DNA of 64,000 nucleotides from Lophius americanus (GCA_037951165.1 JBBDHG010000424.1:62001-126000), one strand, 5' to 3'; positions 11,321 to 21,709 are shown, numbered from the stretch's first letter. Notes: generated by a model not told the origin, from the letters alone. Program-made: numbers and translations.

Positions 11321-13889
11321 ATCAAAACTCCACAATTTGGTTTGGTGATAGAGTGATTGTTGAAGCAGACTAACTAGAGATAAACGCAGTTGAGGGTCTA
11401 AGTTGTTCCTCCTCTGACACGACCGTGGAGTAGGAATAACAGAGACGGAATGGACATCTGTTTGAACCTGAGGTGGGAAGGAGGGTCAGGGCTGTGATGT
11501 TTTGACAACGTATTATGAGTTCAGCTCACAACTTCTCTTAGTCTTAAAAACAGCTTTTTATACATAAAAAGAAGCTTGCTCTATTTGACAGGGTAGTCGT
11601 TTATGTTTATTCAGAACTAATACATTTTTGTTGTCAAAGAGGGCGAAAAACACCTAAAGTGAAACACAGACACGAGACAAGACAAACAAGGACGAAAAGA
11701 CATGCAGTTAACGTCAACAAGCTGTGAAATTACACTTCAGCCCAGAAGTTAATTAGTTAATTATAGTAATTGAAAGTAAATTTCCTAAATTTACGTTCAT
11801 ATAATGTCAGAATAAAGACTTTGCCATATATTGCGATACATATAGCAATACGCCACATAATATTGCATCACACTCCATTACGAAAATTAACTGCAATACC
11901 CAACACTGACACCATAGCGCTGGGTGTCATGTGACCTGATGACCTCACCGGAGGTCGAGTTACTGACCTCCCCTGAGGTCATTTAGAACTGAGGAAGAGA
12001 CTTGAATGAGAGATGAAATGTCTTCAACTTGCTGTTTTTGGCAACAGCAACATGCAAGAAAACCGTCTGTATTCATGACTTTTACAGTATCTGTGGAGGA
12101 AAACACTCTTCGTTGGCTGATTATGATCCGCATTGCTGTTGCCATCTCTTCTCTCTGCCCGGTGACGACAGCTTTCAGCAGATGCACAACACCACACAGA
12201 TTGAGATCCGACAAACTGAAATCTGAATAAATGTGAAAGTGCTTCAGTCACATCCTGTTGTTCCTTCTTGTCCTCAGTCTAAAGAGCTGACCGACCGTCG
12301 CCACACTACGGTTACCACGGCAACCAATGCAAGAAACCAATGTCTGCATCACTATTTGATTCATTTTGATCTGTGACTATGGGGACATGGACATTGTCTG
12401 CTCTTCATCATCATGCTGGTGTTTATATGGTACATATACAAAGATGAATATCAACATTTTAAACAAGACAAATTCTGATTATAAAAACCCGCAGCTGCAG
12501 TCAAAGAAAAGATGATCTCTTCTGTCTGTTATGTTGTCACAACAACAGGGACTGAAAATCAGAATACTCCCCTGTAAATAGTTTTCAGTTCACCTCCTAT
12601 TGGTTTATACAGCAAAAAATCTCTTATGAAAATCTCACAGAATATTTTACGTTGCTGCGGCGTACCAGAAGGAATCAGTGGCTGAAACGCAAGTAAAAAC
12701 TAACATCATCAAGACAGGGAAAAAAAAACTTTATCTCCAACAGCAATTTTTCCAAGCAGCTAATTAGTCATGTGACGATGTCGAGGAGGTTTTCATGGAG
12801 GGTTCAACTATAGTGATATTGAACCGACATATCGTACAAACTTCCCTCCAACAACGGGACCAAAGCATCAATGTCTACAGTAGGGGATATTAACCAATAC
12901 ATTATAACCAGTCACTCATATTATCTATGTTGCCATTTTGCCACCAAAACATTCAGAAAGCAGGTTAAGTTGAAAACTCTGAGTTTGTTAAACCTGAGAT
13001 GAGGGAAAGACGGTGTTTTCAGTTCCAGAAAGCGAGATAACTTGAATTCTGAGTCAGTTACCATGGTAACTTACTCTGAGAAGCTAACCTGCTGGCTTTC
13101 AGATTTTCCTTAACAAAGCCAGAGTTTGTTCCTGACTCTCCTTCTGAGCCTGAAGCAGAGCTGTCAGTCGTGACGTGTCCGTCAATCATTTGTCAGATTA
13201 TAGATTGACGTCAGGAGAACACTGAAAGTCCCAGTTTGAACCTGCTTTAATTTCATTATTCGTCTGAATAACATTCTCAAACATCTCATAGCCTTCTCTC
13301 TTTTTTTCCTGCCACAAATGGGAGCTTCATCTACAACAACGGCAAATATTTTTTTATGAAAGCTATTGACAAAAGAGATACAGGCTGATATTATAAATGC
13401 GTTTCAAACCAAACTGAGGCACAATCATGAACCTCAGTGGCAGCGGTCCACACAAGACATCACAGACATCACACAACACTCCGCAGCTCATCCCAGGGGG
13501 GATGGGAGATCCTGAAGCATTCTCAGGTGAAATATTAAATTCCTGGGCTCCACTGACGATGGCTTTTGATCAAAAAATGCAAAGACGAAGAGAAAGTCAT
13601 CTTGTTTTTAAATCTTTAATCTTTGTCTTACATTTGTTTGACCTCATGGTTTTGTGCTTTCTGTCGTTAGATTACTTCCTACGGTTCCTGTTTTTACCTT
13701 GTCTACCAGAGGAATCTGTAAACATTTGTCTTTGATGGTGCAGCACAAATAAAAGTTGTTACTATATGAAATGAAGCGAACGGAGCAAGATCAAAAACTC
13801 TTTAATAGGTTTTGTTCAATCTAAATCTGCTATCTTCAGTGGTTAAATGTAGTTTTCCTGGATATTATTATTGTAGCATGCTCTCCTAC

Positions 13890-14126
13890 CTGCTGCCTGC
13901 GCGCTGCTGGACGTCACTTTGGACATTAGTAGTTCCTGTCGGAGCCTCAGCACCTCCTGCTGCAGCTCTTGGTTCTTCTTCTTCAAGTCTCCATCACGGC
14001 TCCCCAGCTGGCGGGTCAGAACCTCGGCGTACTCTCTGCCACTCAGACCAGAGGGCTTGTTCTTTATTATAGCCACAGCCAGGGCCACTCTGACTTTAAT
14101 CAAAAGCCACTCTGCTGAACTCGCTC
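13890..14126 (-). CDS. mei4: mei4 coding exon 2 (N-terminal helix and coiled coil)
   Basis: This exon encodes residues 10-88 of MEI4. The acceptor is GTGTTTCAG with exon start at 14126; the donor is GTAGGA after 13890. EWLLIKVRVALAVAIIKNKP (residues 15-34) and SGREYAE (38-44) align with the human start, which reads KWYLRTSKLALALAIIRSKP and SSREYTE from memory. Residues 54-79 (LKKKNQELQQEVLRLRQELL) form a heptad-type coiled coil, also present in human as a stretch ending LRQKLLVSR. The frame is closed upstream by a stop with no Met, so an upstream first exon is required; one fits at 15004-15031. The length of 237 nt leaves phase 1, which matches exon 3. The N-terminal region of MEI4 is, as I recall, implicated in binding REC114. 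Confidence 0.93.
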
Positions 14127-15003
14127 CTGAAACACAATGAGGAGGGCAGGGTTCTTAAATGAGGCCAAAAAACTCAAGAGGGCTGAGAGCCCTGGAGTTC
14201 AGACACAGTTATGGTTTGATCTTAAAAGAGTGGGACCTCTCCAAAACTTAAGACAAACTATTGTTGGAAAGCATTCCCCGATATCATTTAACTTATATTT
14301 TCATCTTAGCTGTTTTATAGCTATTATGAAAATTGATTTTAAAGTATTTAAATTATTATATAAAATAACAATAAATAATATAATAACAAATATTAAAATT
14401 TGAATGTGATTATTCTGCCTATACATACAATATATTGAATTTCATCTATTCACTTACTTTATTTTGCTGCACCTGTGAAGAACTTATCAAGGTAGATAGA
14501 GAGATAGACACACAGAGAAACAGATAGACAGACAGGTAGATAAGACAGACAAACAGGTAGATAGACAGGTAGATAAGACAGACAGGTAGATAGACAGGTA
14601 GATAAGACAGACACACAAACAGGTAGATAAGGCAGACAGACAGACAGACAGATACGTTACATAGATTGGACACTTTAGTGAGCCCTTAGGAAATATCGGG
14701 CATAGCAGGTATGCACAGGTGCACTCATCCGTGCTAGAAATCTCACTGTTAGCTCATTATTTTACAGTCATAAATAATATTAGTACATATAATAAAAGAA
14801 ACAGATGGAAATATGTGTCGTACCAATGTATTAAATACAACCACTGTAGAAAACAACAGCTAAATTAGCAATGCTAAAGTAAACCAGCGTTATTGCAGAG
14901 CATGTAGCGTTAGCGGCTAGCTAACAGCACGGAAACCAATAATATTCATAAAACCAGTTCATTATCAAGTTTTATTCAACGTTTGTCAATCATTAAAAGT
15001 TAC
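14127..15003 (-). other. mei4: mei4 intron 1
   Basis: The donor is AAAG|GTAACT at 15003 and the acceptor ends at 14127. The intron is AT-rich and contains a GATA/GACA microsatellite at 14486-14662 and nothing else I can name. Confidence 0.65.
14486..14662. repeat. GATA/GACA compound microsatellite
   Basis: Mixed units of AGATAGACAGACAGGTAGAT type repeat without a strict period. On the minus strand they give a meaningless Leu/Tyr/Cys-rich reading frame. Confidence 0.9.
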
Positions 15004-15031
15004 CTTTTAAACACCAGTCCTTATCTTCCAT
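15004..15031 (-). CDS. mei4: mei4 coding exon 1 (start codon exon)
   Basis: The minus strand reads ATG at 15031-15029, then MEDKDWCLK, and ends with one base G before the donor GTAACT. Joined to exon 2 (first two bases GA) it makes a Gly codon and continues GASSAEWLL without a break. I chose this exon because exon 2 has no upstream Met in frame, because the phases match exactly, and because CpG-containing promoter-like sequence lies just upstream. It is short, so the assignment rests on splice logic and not on homology. A transcript would settle it. Confidence 0.68.
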
Positions 15032-15129
15032 CTGTAGACTTAGTTGAAATCCATTAACGGGTGCTGATGTGGGTGAGCAGACCGGACCGGTTCTGGCGGT
15101 GAAATCTGTAACCCGTCAGATTCTTAAAG

Positions 15130-15215
15130 TGGCCGCCATTGTTTTCAAATGAGGAATTTTACACGTCACTGATGACGTAACCGAAAGCCCTGTTTCTATT
15201 CAAAGCCAATGGGAC
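15130..15215 (-). promoter_or_regulatory. candidate mei4 promoter: YY1, CRE and CCAAT motifs
   Basis: Between 100 and 180 bases upstream of the proposed mei4 start, the minus strand carries ATTGGC (inverted CCAAT, 15210-15205), TTACGTCA (15180-15173, CRE/ATF type), GTGACGTG (15169-15162) and AATGGCGGCC (around 15141-15132, YY1 core). No TATA box is evident. This mix is typical of short TATA-less promoters of widely or germline expressed genes. The motifs are directly visible; the function is inferred. Confidence 0.5.
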
Positions 15216-15239
15216 GTTTTTAAATATTACATTACAATG

Positions 15240-16740
15240 AAGTTTTATTTAAAGAAAAGATGTGTTTGAACTTTGTATTTCTTTCCCTTTCAGCGTTCTA
15301 TCAGAGTGAAATATATCTCAGAAGAAAATCTATGAAAGATACACTGAAGATTAATTGTAGGTTTATTAATATTCTCGCCAGAATGCGCTTTAAGTTAAGT
15401 TAAGATTAAACACTTAAACTGAGATTTTATAGTAGGATTAAATTAAATTACAGCTGTATTTTTAATATTTATGATATTTATCACTTGTTTTCTACATTTT
15501 GAAGGAAAAAAAAATCTTAGAAAATCTTAAAATATATCGCTGTGGTTGTTTCACGTCATTGTGACTGAACGTTTATTGTTACTTAAACTTTTCTTCTAGA
15601 GCTGGGAGTTTTAAAATAAGGAACTCAATAATGAACTCAGCTGTGGCTCCAGCAGACATGAGCAGTAAAAAGGAGTTGCAGTAAACCAGAGGAGGTCTCC
15701 TTCGCCTCTCTGGATCTCTTGGAGCCTCATCAGAATATTAAAATGAGTTTTCCTCGGGCAGTTTTGAGGTTTGTACGATGACGGAGAGCCATGTTTGAAT
15801 TTGCTCCGCTCTGTGTTAAACTAACGGTGATCTGATTCACAGCACATTGTCAAAAAGCCGCCACACGGTGGTTGTTAACCTTTGGAAAGTTTCCTGAGTG
15901 ACATTTTCTACGGCCCTTCAGATCTGAGAGCCTTGTTGTCGAAACATGTTTAAAGAGCTGCAGAGAACCGGCGATTCGTTATGTGGAGCGACAGGCGACC
16001 CTCCTCTGTTTCTCATCTCAGCGATCTCACTGACTTTCAGCCGCCGTTACTTATTTACTTCTTATTAATGCTGCAAATCATGTCAGACTGCAGGCCAAAT
16101 TATCCACTGATTATGTTCAACTCATATCTCAGATCTGAGCGCCGAGGCATTCAAGGGTCGGTTTGATGTGGTTTTCAGACACCCGACCACAAATACATCT
16201 AATAAAGTTCCCTACTTCAAGGAACAATTCCGCCAATTCACTTATTCTCGACGCTAGGTCTGGGGGAATGCCACGTCATCGACACCTGAAGAAAGACGGA
16301 GGCTAGATAAAGAAAACATCAGGGTTGGAAAGAGAAACCGAACACCGAACAGAAGTAGGAGGAGAAAGAACGCTGAGGGTTCGCTCTGAAACTCACTTCT
16401 TAATGCAATTTAGTGTCACGTTTCAGTCTCCATCTTCCTTTTCTAAACAAGTCTGTAATGGAGCTCTGCAGAGTCCTACTGACCCCTGCTGGTGTTAAAG
16501 GGGCAGGTGCAGCCCCTCGTCCTCCATTGTGGACCTCTGAAGAAAACCACCAGCACTAATCCATTTTGATTTGTTCTTTGGGTTTTGTTCTGCCTTTTGA
16601 AATATGTCGTCAAAATATGAATCATGTTACTAGCGACGAAGTTCTAGTCTCAGAGGAGATGATGACACCGTACAGCCCACTCAGCAGAACCCAAGTCTGC
16701 AAACACTTTACACAGAGTAGGCTAAAATGGTCACTGTTTC
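15240..16740. other. intergenic spacer between mei4 and htr1b, no gene seen
   Basis: AT-rich to about 15600, then mixed. There is no open frame with recognisable similarity. At 16481-16494 the minus strand reads CACCAGCAGGGGTC, a CTCF-like core. Nothing else is supportable. Confidence 0.5.
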
Positions 16741-17319
16741 ACTGGATGAACCTGGAATGAACCTGGACGTTTCACTGGATGAACCTGGACGTTTCACTGG
16801 ATGAACCTGGACGTTTCACTGGATGAACCTGGTCGTTTCACTGGATGAAACTGGACGTTTCACTGGATGAACCTGGACGTTTCACTGGATGAACCTGGTC
16901 GTTTCACTGGATGAACCTGGACGTTTCACTGGATGAACCTGGACGTTTCACTGGATGAACCTGGACGTTTCACTGGATGAACCTGGACGTTTCACTGGAT
17001 GAACCTGGACGTTTCACTGGATGAACCTGGACGTTTCACCGGATGAACCTGGACGTTTCACCGGATGAACCTGGACGTTTCACTGGATGAACCTGGACGT
17101 TTCACCGGATGAACCTGGACGTTTCACCGGATGAACCTGGACGTTTCACTGGATGAACCTGGACGTTTCACCGGATGAACCTGGACGTTTCACCGGATGA
17201 ACCTGGACGTTTCACTGGATGAACCTGGACGTTTCACTGGATGAACCTGGACGTTTCACTGGATGAACCTGGACGTTTCACTGGATGAACCTGGACGTTT
17301 CACTGGATGAACCTGGACG
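16741..17319. repeat. 22-bp minisatellite, about 26 copies
   Basis: The unit GGATGAACCTGGACGTTTCA plus CT repeats with a 22-bp period. Substituted variants are CACCGG for CACTGG (several copies between about 17037 and 17200), GGTCG for GGACG, and GAAACTGG. The CACCGG variants cluster in the middle, as expected from local copy-number turnover. Confidence 0.96.
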
Positions 17320-17599
17320 TCCATCCTGCGGCCTGCAGACATAGGGGTGAAGGTGAAGGTCAGGAGAAGTTCACCTGAAGTGTCTGAAGCTTTCTCAGAG
17401 ACGCTCCTCGTCTCGGTGATGGACACATTTTGCTGAAGCGGAACATTATGGATCAATTGTTGACGATATGAGAAAGAAATCAAATGTGATCAATTATTTA
17501 TTCTTAACATGTTTTGCTGCGGGGATGTTTGGAAACGAACATTAGTGACAAAGAAACAAAACATCTCTTAAACATCTTCTCTGTTTGGAGAGGAATGAT

Positions 17600-18660
17600 C
17601 GAATGAAGGAATCAATGAACAAATGAACGAATGATTCATGAAGGAATTAACTATTCATGAAGGAATGAATGATTCATGAAGGAATGAATGAACAATTAAT
17701 GAACGAATGATTCATGAAGGAATGAATGAATGAAGGAATGAATGAACAAATGAACGAATGATTCATGAATGAATGATTCATGAAGGAATGAATGATTCAT
17801 GAAGGAATGAATTATTCATGAAGGAATGAATGAACAATTAATGAACGAATGATTCATGAAGGAATGAATGAATGAAGGAATGAATGAACAAATGAACGAA
17901 TGATTCATGAATGAATGAATGAAGGAATGAATGATTCATGAAGGAATGAATGATTCATGAATGAATGAAGACATGAATTACTGAATGATTCATGAAGAAA
18001 TCAATGAATGAACGAATGAATAAATGAACGAATGAATGATTTAATGATTCATGAATGAACAAATGAAGGAATGATTCATGAAGGAATGAATGAATGAAGG
18101 AATGATTCATGAAGGAATGAATGAATGAACAAATGAATGATGAATGAATAAATGACCGAACGAATGAATGAATAAATGATTCATGAAGGAATGAATGAAC
18201 AAATGAATGATGAATGAATAAATGACCGAACGAATGAATGAATAAATGATTCATGAAGGAATGAATGAACAAATGAATGATGAATGAATAAATGACCGAA
18301 TGAATGAATGAATAAATGATTCATGAAGGAATGAATGCATGAGGGAATGAATGATTCATGATAGAATGATGAATGAATGACCGAATGAACAAATGAATGA
18401 AGGAATGAATCATGAATGAATGAATGAACAAATGAATGATGAATGAATAAATGACCGAACGAATGAATGAATAAATGATTCATGAATGAATGAATGAATG
18501 ATTCATGAACAAATGAATGAATGATGAATGAATGAATGATGAATGAATGAATGAATGAATGAACGAATGAACGAATGAATGATGAATGAATGAAGACAGG
18601 AATTCCTGACTGATTCATGAAGAAATCAATGAATGAACGAATGAATAAATGAACGAATGA
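17600..18660. repeat. GAAT-type satellite with 70-bp higher-order unit
   Basis: More than 1 kb is built from GAATGAATGA, GAATGATTCATGAAG and AACAAATGAATGA. Within it a 70-bp higher-order unit marked by AATGACCGAA repeats at 18151, 18221 and 18291, with a further related copy near 18450. Open frames here (Phe-Ile-His-Ser repeats on the minus strand) are repeat artefacts. Confidence 0.95.
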
Positions 18661-18689
18661 AAAATTATATGAATGACTAATGAAATAGA

Positions 18690-19380
18690 AATATACTGTG
18701 AAATAAACTACATACCGTAGTTTAACTGTAAAGTTAACAATTATTTAATGTAAATCCTGGTGCCAGAAGTAAATCTAAGTTTTAACATTCATAATTATTA
18801 CAGTATTTATATGTAAATAAATTGCAGTAAGTGACACATAATATGAAAAGTAACATAACGTGACTTTAGTGCAGTTTTTTAAATTTAGAAATATACAACA
18901 TTGTACAGTTAATTGTGTACATTTACGGTAATAAACAGTAAAGCATATTTCAGTAGTTTAACTGCAAAATAAAAAAATATATAATGGAAACCTTAGTACC
19001 TGAAAAAAATACATGAAAGTAATATAATTATTATTGCAGTCATAAACTTTACTTGGAGGTAAATTACAGTAGTGGAAATGTAAAAGTAACATTCAATGTA
19101 TCAAATAAATTTAAGACTACAAAATACTCTATATGTAACTAGTATGTAAACGTAGTTTAACTCAAATATTTACTGCCTTATATAAAATATATTTTTCACC
19201 AAGATTTTCTACGGTATATTTTGCGTTACTGTGAAATTAAACAGAAGATAATCACTAAAAATAATCTAACAGGGTAAATGATTGTTTACCGTGTTTTTTC
19301 TACAGAGGCAGTTTTCTACTGTGAAGTAGTTTATTTTTCTACTCGTTCACAACTCACAAAAACATTTACAGTGTAATGAT
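18690..19380. repeat. AT-rich dispersed element with recurring ACAGTA / TTTACAGT words
   Basis: Degenerate words such as CAGTAGTTTAACTG, TTACGGTA and TTTACAGTGTAA recur at irregular spacing. Fish genomes carry a dispersed repeat made of similar TACAGTAA words, probably a non-autonomous DNA transposon. Ends cannot be set. A shorter tract of the same style lies at 41090-41380. Confidence 0.4.
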
Positions 19381-19486
19381 CTGGCAGAGATTACTGTAAA
19401 ATATTCTTATAATTGAATTTCAAAAGTTCATTTTTAAAAAGAGTGAAAAAAATTTTTTTATTTGCAAATATTTCATCAAATCGAAG

Positions 19487-19800
19487 GAAGGGAGAGAGAG
19501 AGAGAGCGATGAGAGAGAGAGCGATGAAAGAGGGAGAGATGAGAGAGGGAGAGATGAGAGAGAGAGAGATGAGAGAGGGAGAGGAGGGAAAGTGAGGAGG
19601 GAAAGAGAGGAGGGGGAGAAATACAGACAGAGAGAAGAAGAAAGAAAAAGAGAGGGAGAGAGAGGAAGAGGGAGGGAAAAACAGAGGTGTGAGAGAAAGG
19701 AGAGGTGGAGAGAGAAAGGGATGGCGAGAGGAGGCAGAGAAGGGGACAGGAGAGAAAGTGAGGGAGAGATAGAGCGAGAGAGGGAGAGAGAGAGGGAGCA
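19487..19800 (+). repeat. polypurine GA tract upstream of htr1b
   Basis: About 310 bases are almost purely A and G on the plus strand (GAGAGAGAGCGATGAGAGAG, GGGAGAGATGAGAGA and similar), with a handful of T and C. It ends about 10 bases before the TATA box of htr1b. Reading frames in it are artefacts of composition. Confidence 0.95.
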
Positions 19801-19809
19801 GCTCTGCGC

Positions 19810-19817
19810 TATAAAAG
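19810..19817 (+). promoter_or_regulatory. TATA box, probable htr1b core promoter
   Basis: TATAAAAG stands in a G+C-richer setting (CTCTGCGCTATAAAAGCGGG). Transcription would start near 19840, giving an unspliced leader of about 440 nt before the htr1b ATG. The direct repeat GAGCAGCTCTG occurs on both sides of the box (19796 and about 19833). The motif is seen; use as promoter is inferred from position. Confidence 0.6.
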
Positions 19818-20217
19818 CGGGAGTCAGACTTGAGCAGCTCTGAACTTGAGGAGACCCTGATCGGACTAAAACCCACCAACTCTTTCTTCCACGGCTGGTT
19901 TCTGGTTCTGACGCCATTGATGGGTTTAACCTTGGATTCTGACGTCACACGTTTTTTCCTGCCTAGAGTGGATTCTGATGTCATTAACTCTTAATCTAAG
20001 GGTGGATACTGCCGTAATCTACTCTTTATAACTGGGGGCTGAAATCTGACGTCATTTGGGAATAAATGCGCGCGTGATGGGGGGTCCTCTGTGTGTGGTG
20101 TTTTCTCTGTGTTCGTGGGACGTGTGAGTGGACATGCTGATGGTGAGGTGAGGAAGATGAGGAGGGGGAGGCAGAGACGTGTCCCTGAGGAAACACCTGT
20201 CGTCTGATCGTTAAGGA

Positions 20218-20282
20218 GGGGGGGGGGGGGGCTTTCCTTTGAGCTCCATGACAGGGGGGTCTGACGGGGGGACGGTGGAGGG
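20218..20282 (+). promoter_or_regulatory. G-rich end of the htr1b leader with overlapping upstream ORF
   Basis: The last 65 bases before the ATG contain a run of 14 G (20218-20231), two runs of 6 G (around 20253 and 20265) and GG/GGG steps up to the start codon. An upstream ATG at 20248-20250 is in a poor context (T at -3) and opens a frame shifted relative to htr1b. It reads past the htr1b ATG and stops within codon 43 of the receptor frame (near 20411). Several further ATGs occur earlier in the leader. These features would be expected to lower or tune translation. Confidence 0.5.
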
Positions 20283-21422
20283 ATGGAGAATGCCAGTCTG
20301 GTCAGACCTGGAGAGCTGTGGAGCATCTCCACCAACTCCACCCAGACAAACCTCACCTCCAGAGCCGAGGAGAAGGACGGGAACCTCGCGCTCCAGGCGG
20401 GTCTCGCCGTGACTTTGGCGCTCTTAACTTTCGCCACAACGCTCTCCAACGCGTTCGTCATCGCCACCATCTACCAGTCCCGGAAGCTCCACACCCCGGC
20501 CAACTTTCTGATCGCGTCCCTGGCGGTCACGGACCTGCTGGTGTCGCTGCTGGTGATGCCCATCAGCGTGCAGTACACGGTGAGCCAGACCTGGACTCTG
20601 GGTCAGGTGATGTGTGACATTTGGCTCTCCTCCGACATCACCTGCTGCACCGCCTCCATCCTCCACCTGTGCGTGATCGCGCTGGACCGGTACTGGGCCA
20701 TCACTGACGCGGTGGAGTACTCAAAGAAGCGCACGCCGGCGCGCGCAGCCGCTATGATCGCCACCGCGTGGGTGATCGCCATCTCCATCTCCTTGCCGCC
20801 GTTCTTCTGGCGACAGGTGAAGGCGGAGGAGGTGACCAGCTGCAATGTGAACACGGACCACATCTTCTACACCATCTACTCCACCTTCGGCGCCTTCTAC
20901 ATCCCCACGCTGCTCCTCATCGCGCTCTACGGACGGATTTACGTGGAAGCCCGGAAGCGCATCCTGAAGCAGGCGCGCAACAAGCCCGGGAAGAGACTCA
21001 CCTCCGCGCACCTGATCAACAACTCCCCGGGCTCCGTGGCCTCCACCACCTCCCTCAACTACGGGACGAACGACACCTCCCCTTGTGACACTACCTCCTC
21101 CCCCGTGAATGTGGGCCAAGTCAAAGTCACGGTGTCCGACGCGCTGCTGGAGAAGAAGCGCATCTCCGCCGCGCGCGAGAGGAAGGCCACCAAGACCTTG
21201 GGGATCATCCTGGGAGCCTACATCATCTGCTGGCTCCCGTTCTTCATCTACACCCTTCTAGTGCCTGTCTGCGCCTCCTGCTTCCACCCGGAGCTCTTCG
21301 ACATCTTCACGTGGCTGGGTTACCTCAACTCCCTCATCAACCCCATCATCTACACCATGTCCAACGAGGACTTCAAGCAGGCCTTCCACAAGCTCCTCCG
21401 CTTCAAATGCTGCAGGGCGTGA
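20283..21422 (+). CDS. htr1b: 5-hydroxytryptamine receptor 1B, intronless
   Basis: A complete 379-residue class A GPCR for serotonin that couples to Gi/o and lowers cAMP, typically presynaptic in the plasma membrane. Seen in the protein: N-glycosylation sites N3, N18 and N23; seven hydrophobic segments; Asp118 in WLSSDITCCTAS, the amine-binding Asp of TM3; DRY at 135-137; the disulfide pair C111 and C187; a long third loop (about 222-300) ending ARERKATKTLGIILG; CWLPFF at 316-321; NPIIY at 353-357; and C376-C377 near the end as likely palmitoylation sites. The human proteins have 390 (1B) and 377 (1D) residues. The 1B assignment rests on SDALLEKK, MSNEDFKQAFHK and RFKC, where 1D has different text. 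The ATG has G at -3 and +4. A single exon agrees with human HTR1B. Confidence 0.97.
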   Translation: MENASLVRPGELWSISTNSTQTNLTSRAEEKDGNLALQAGLAVTLALLTFATTLSNAFVIATIYQSRKLHTPANFLIASLAVTDLLVSLLVMPISVQYTVSQTWTLGQVMCDIWLSSDITCCTASILHLCVIALDRYWAITDAVEYSKKRTPARAAAMIATAWVIAISISLPPFFWRQVKAEEVTSCNVNTDHIFYTIYSTFGAFYIPTLLLIALYGRIYVEARKRILKQARNKPGKRLTSAHLINNSPGSVASTTSLNYGTNDTSPCDTTSSPVNVGQVKVTVSDALLEKKRISAARERKATKTLGIILGAYIICWLPFFIYTLLVPVCASCFHPELFDIFTWLGYLNSLINPIIYTMSNEDFKQAFHKLLRFKCCRA

Positions 21423-21645
21423 AGGACACCAGCCCTCCATGATCCTCCACCACCATCAGAGGCTCCTGCTACATCCACATGGTTCCGAGGGTCCATGGGT
21501 CACGCGGTTCAGCTGGGTGATGACGCAGAGGACTGTGGGACTGTGTGTACCTGCTATGTGGAGCCTGCAGGCTCACCTGATGGCCAACATCTCCAGACCA
21601 ACTGGATGTTTGAAGCTATGGCAGAGTATGAGGGCCTCCCTGAAA

Positions 21646-21651
21646 AATAAA
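21646..21651 (+). terminator. poly(A) signal of htr1b
   Basis: AATAAA lies 224 bases after the stop codon and just before an ATT microsatellite. It is the first canonical signal downstream, so a short 3' UTR is plausible; alternative distal signals cannot be excluded. Confidence 0.55.
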
Positions 21652-21657
21652 ACACCG

Positions 21658-21707
<50 letters not shown>

Positions 21708-21709
21708 GT
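21658..21709. repeat. (ATT)n microsatellite
   Basis: About 16 uninterrupted TTA units immediately downstream of the htr1b poly(A) signal. Confidence 0.95.

Larger units (their letters stand above)
9585..13889 (-). other. mei4: mei4 intron 2
   Basis: The intron is bounded by a GTAGGA donor at 13889-13884 and a pyrimidine-rich CTCTTCCAG acceptor ending at 9585. It holds a 30-bp minisatellite starting about 25 bases from the acceptor, an RTE LINE endonuclease fragment on the opposite strand, and a motif near 12000 (gagagatgaaatgtcttca) that resembles text common in fish retroelements. I see no exon in 10080-10825 or 11320-13889. Confidence 0.75.

Noticed and set aside
11960..12251. Four overlapping frames on both strands near a 'gagagatgaaatgtcttca' motif
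   Set aside because: The motif resembles dispersed retroelement text in fish, but too little is preserved for an element call, and no frame is recognisable.
17955..18618. Minus-strand frames with Phe-Ile-His-Ser repeats (105 and 145 codons)
   Set aside because: They are artefacts of the GAAT satellite.
19391..19984. 197-codon minus-strand frame and other GA/CT frames before htr1b
   Set aside because: They lie in the polypurine tract; composition explains the lack of stops, and Ser/Leu repeats are not a known protein.
20721..21119. Antisense 132-codon frame inside htr1b
   Set aside because: It is a shadow of the G+C-rich receptor coding frame; no independent evidence.
20283..21422. 5-HT1D as alternative identity for the receptor
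   Set aside because: The SDALLEKK and MSNEDFKQAFHK segments and the RFKC end match 1B; 1D has other residues there, and the mei4/impg1 neighbours fit the 1B locus.
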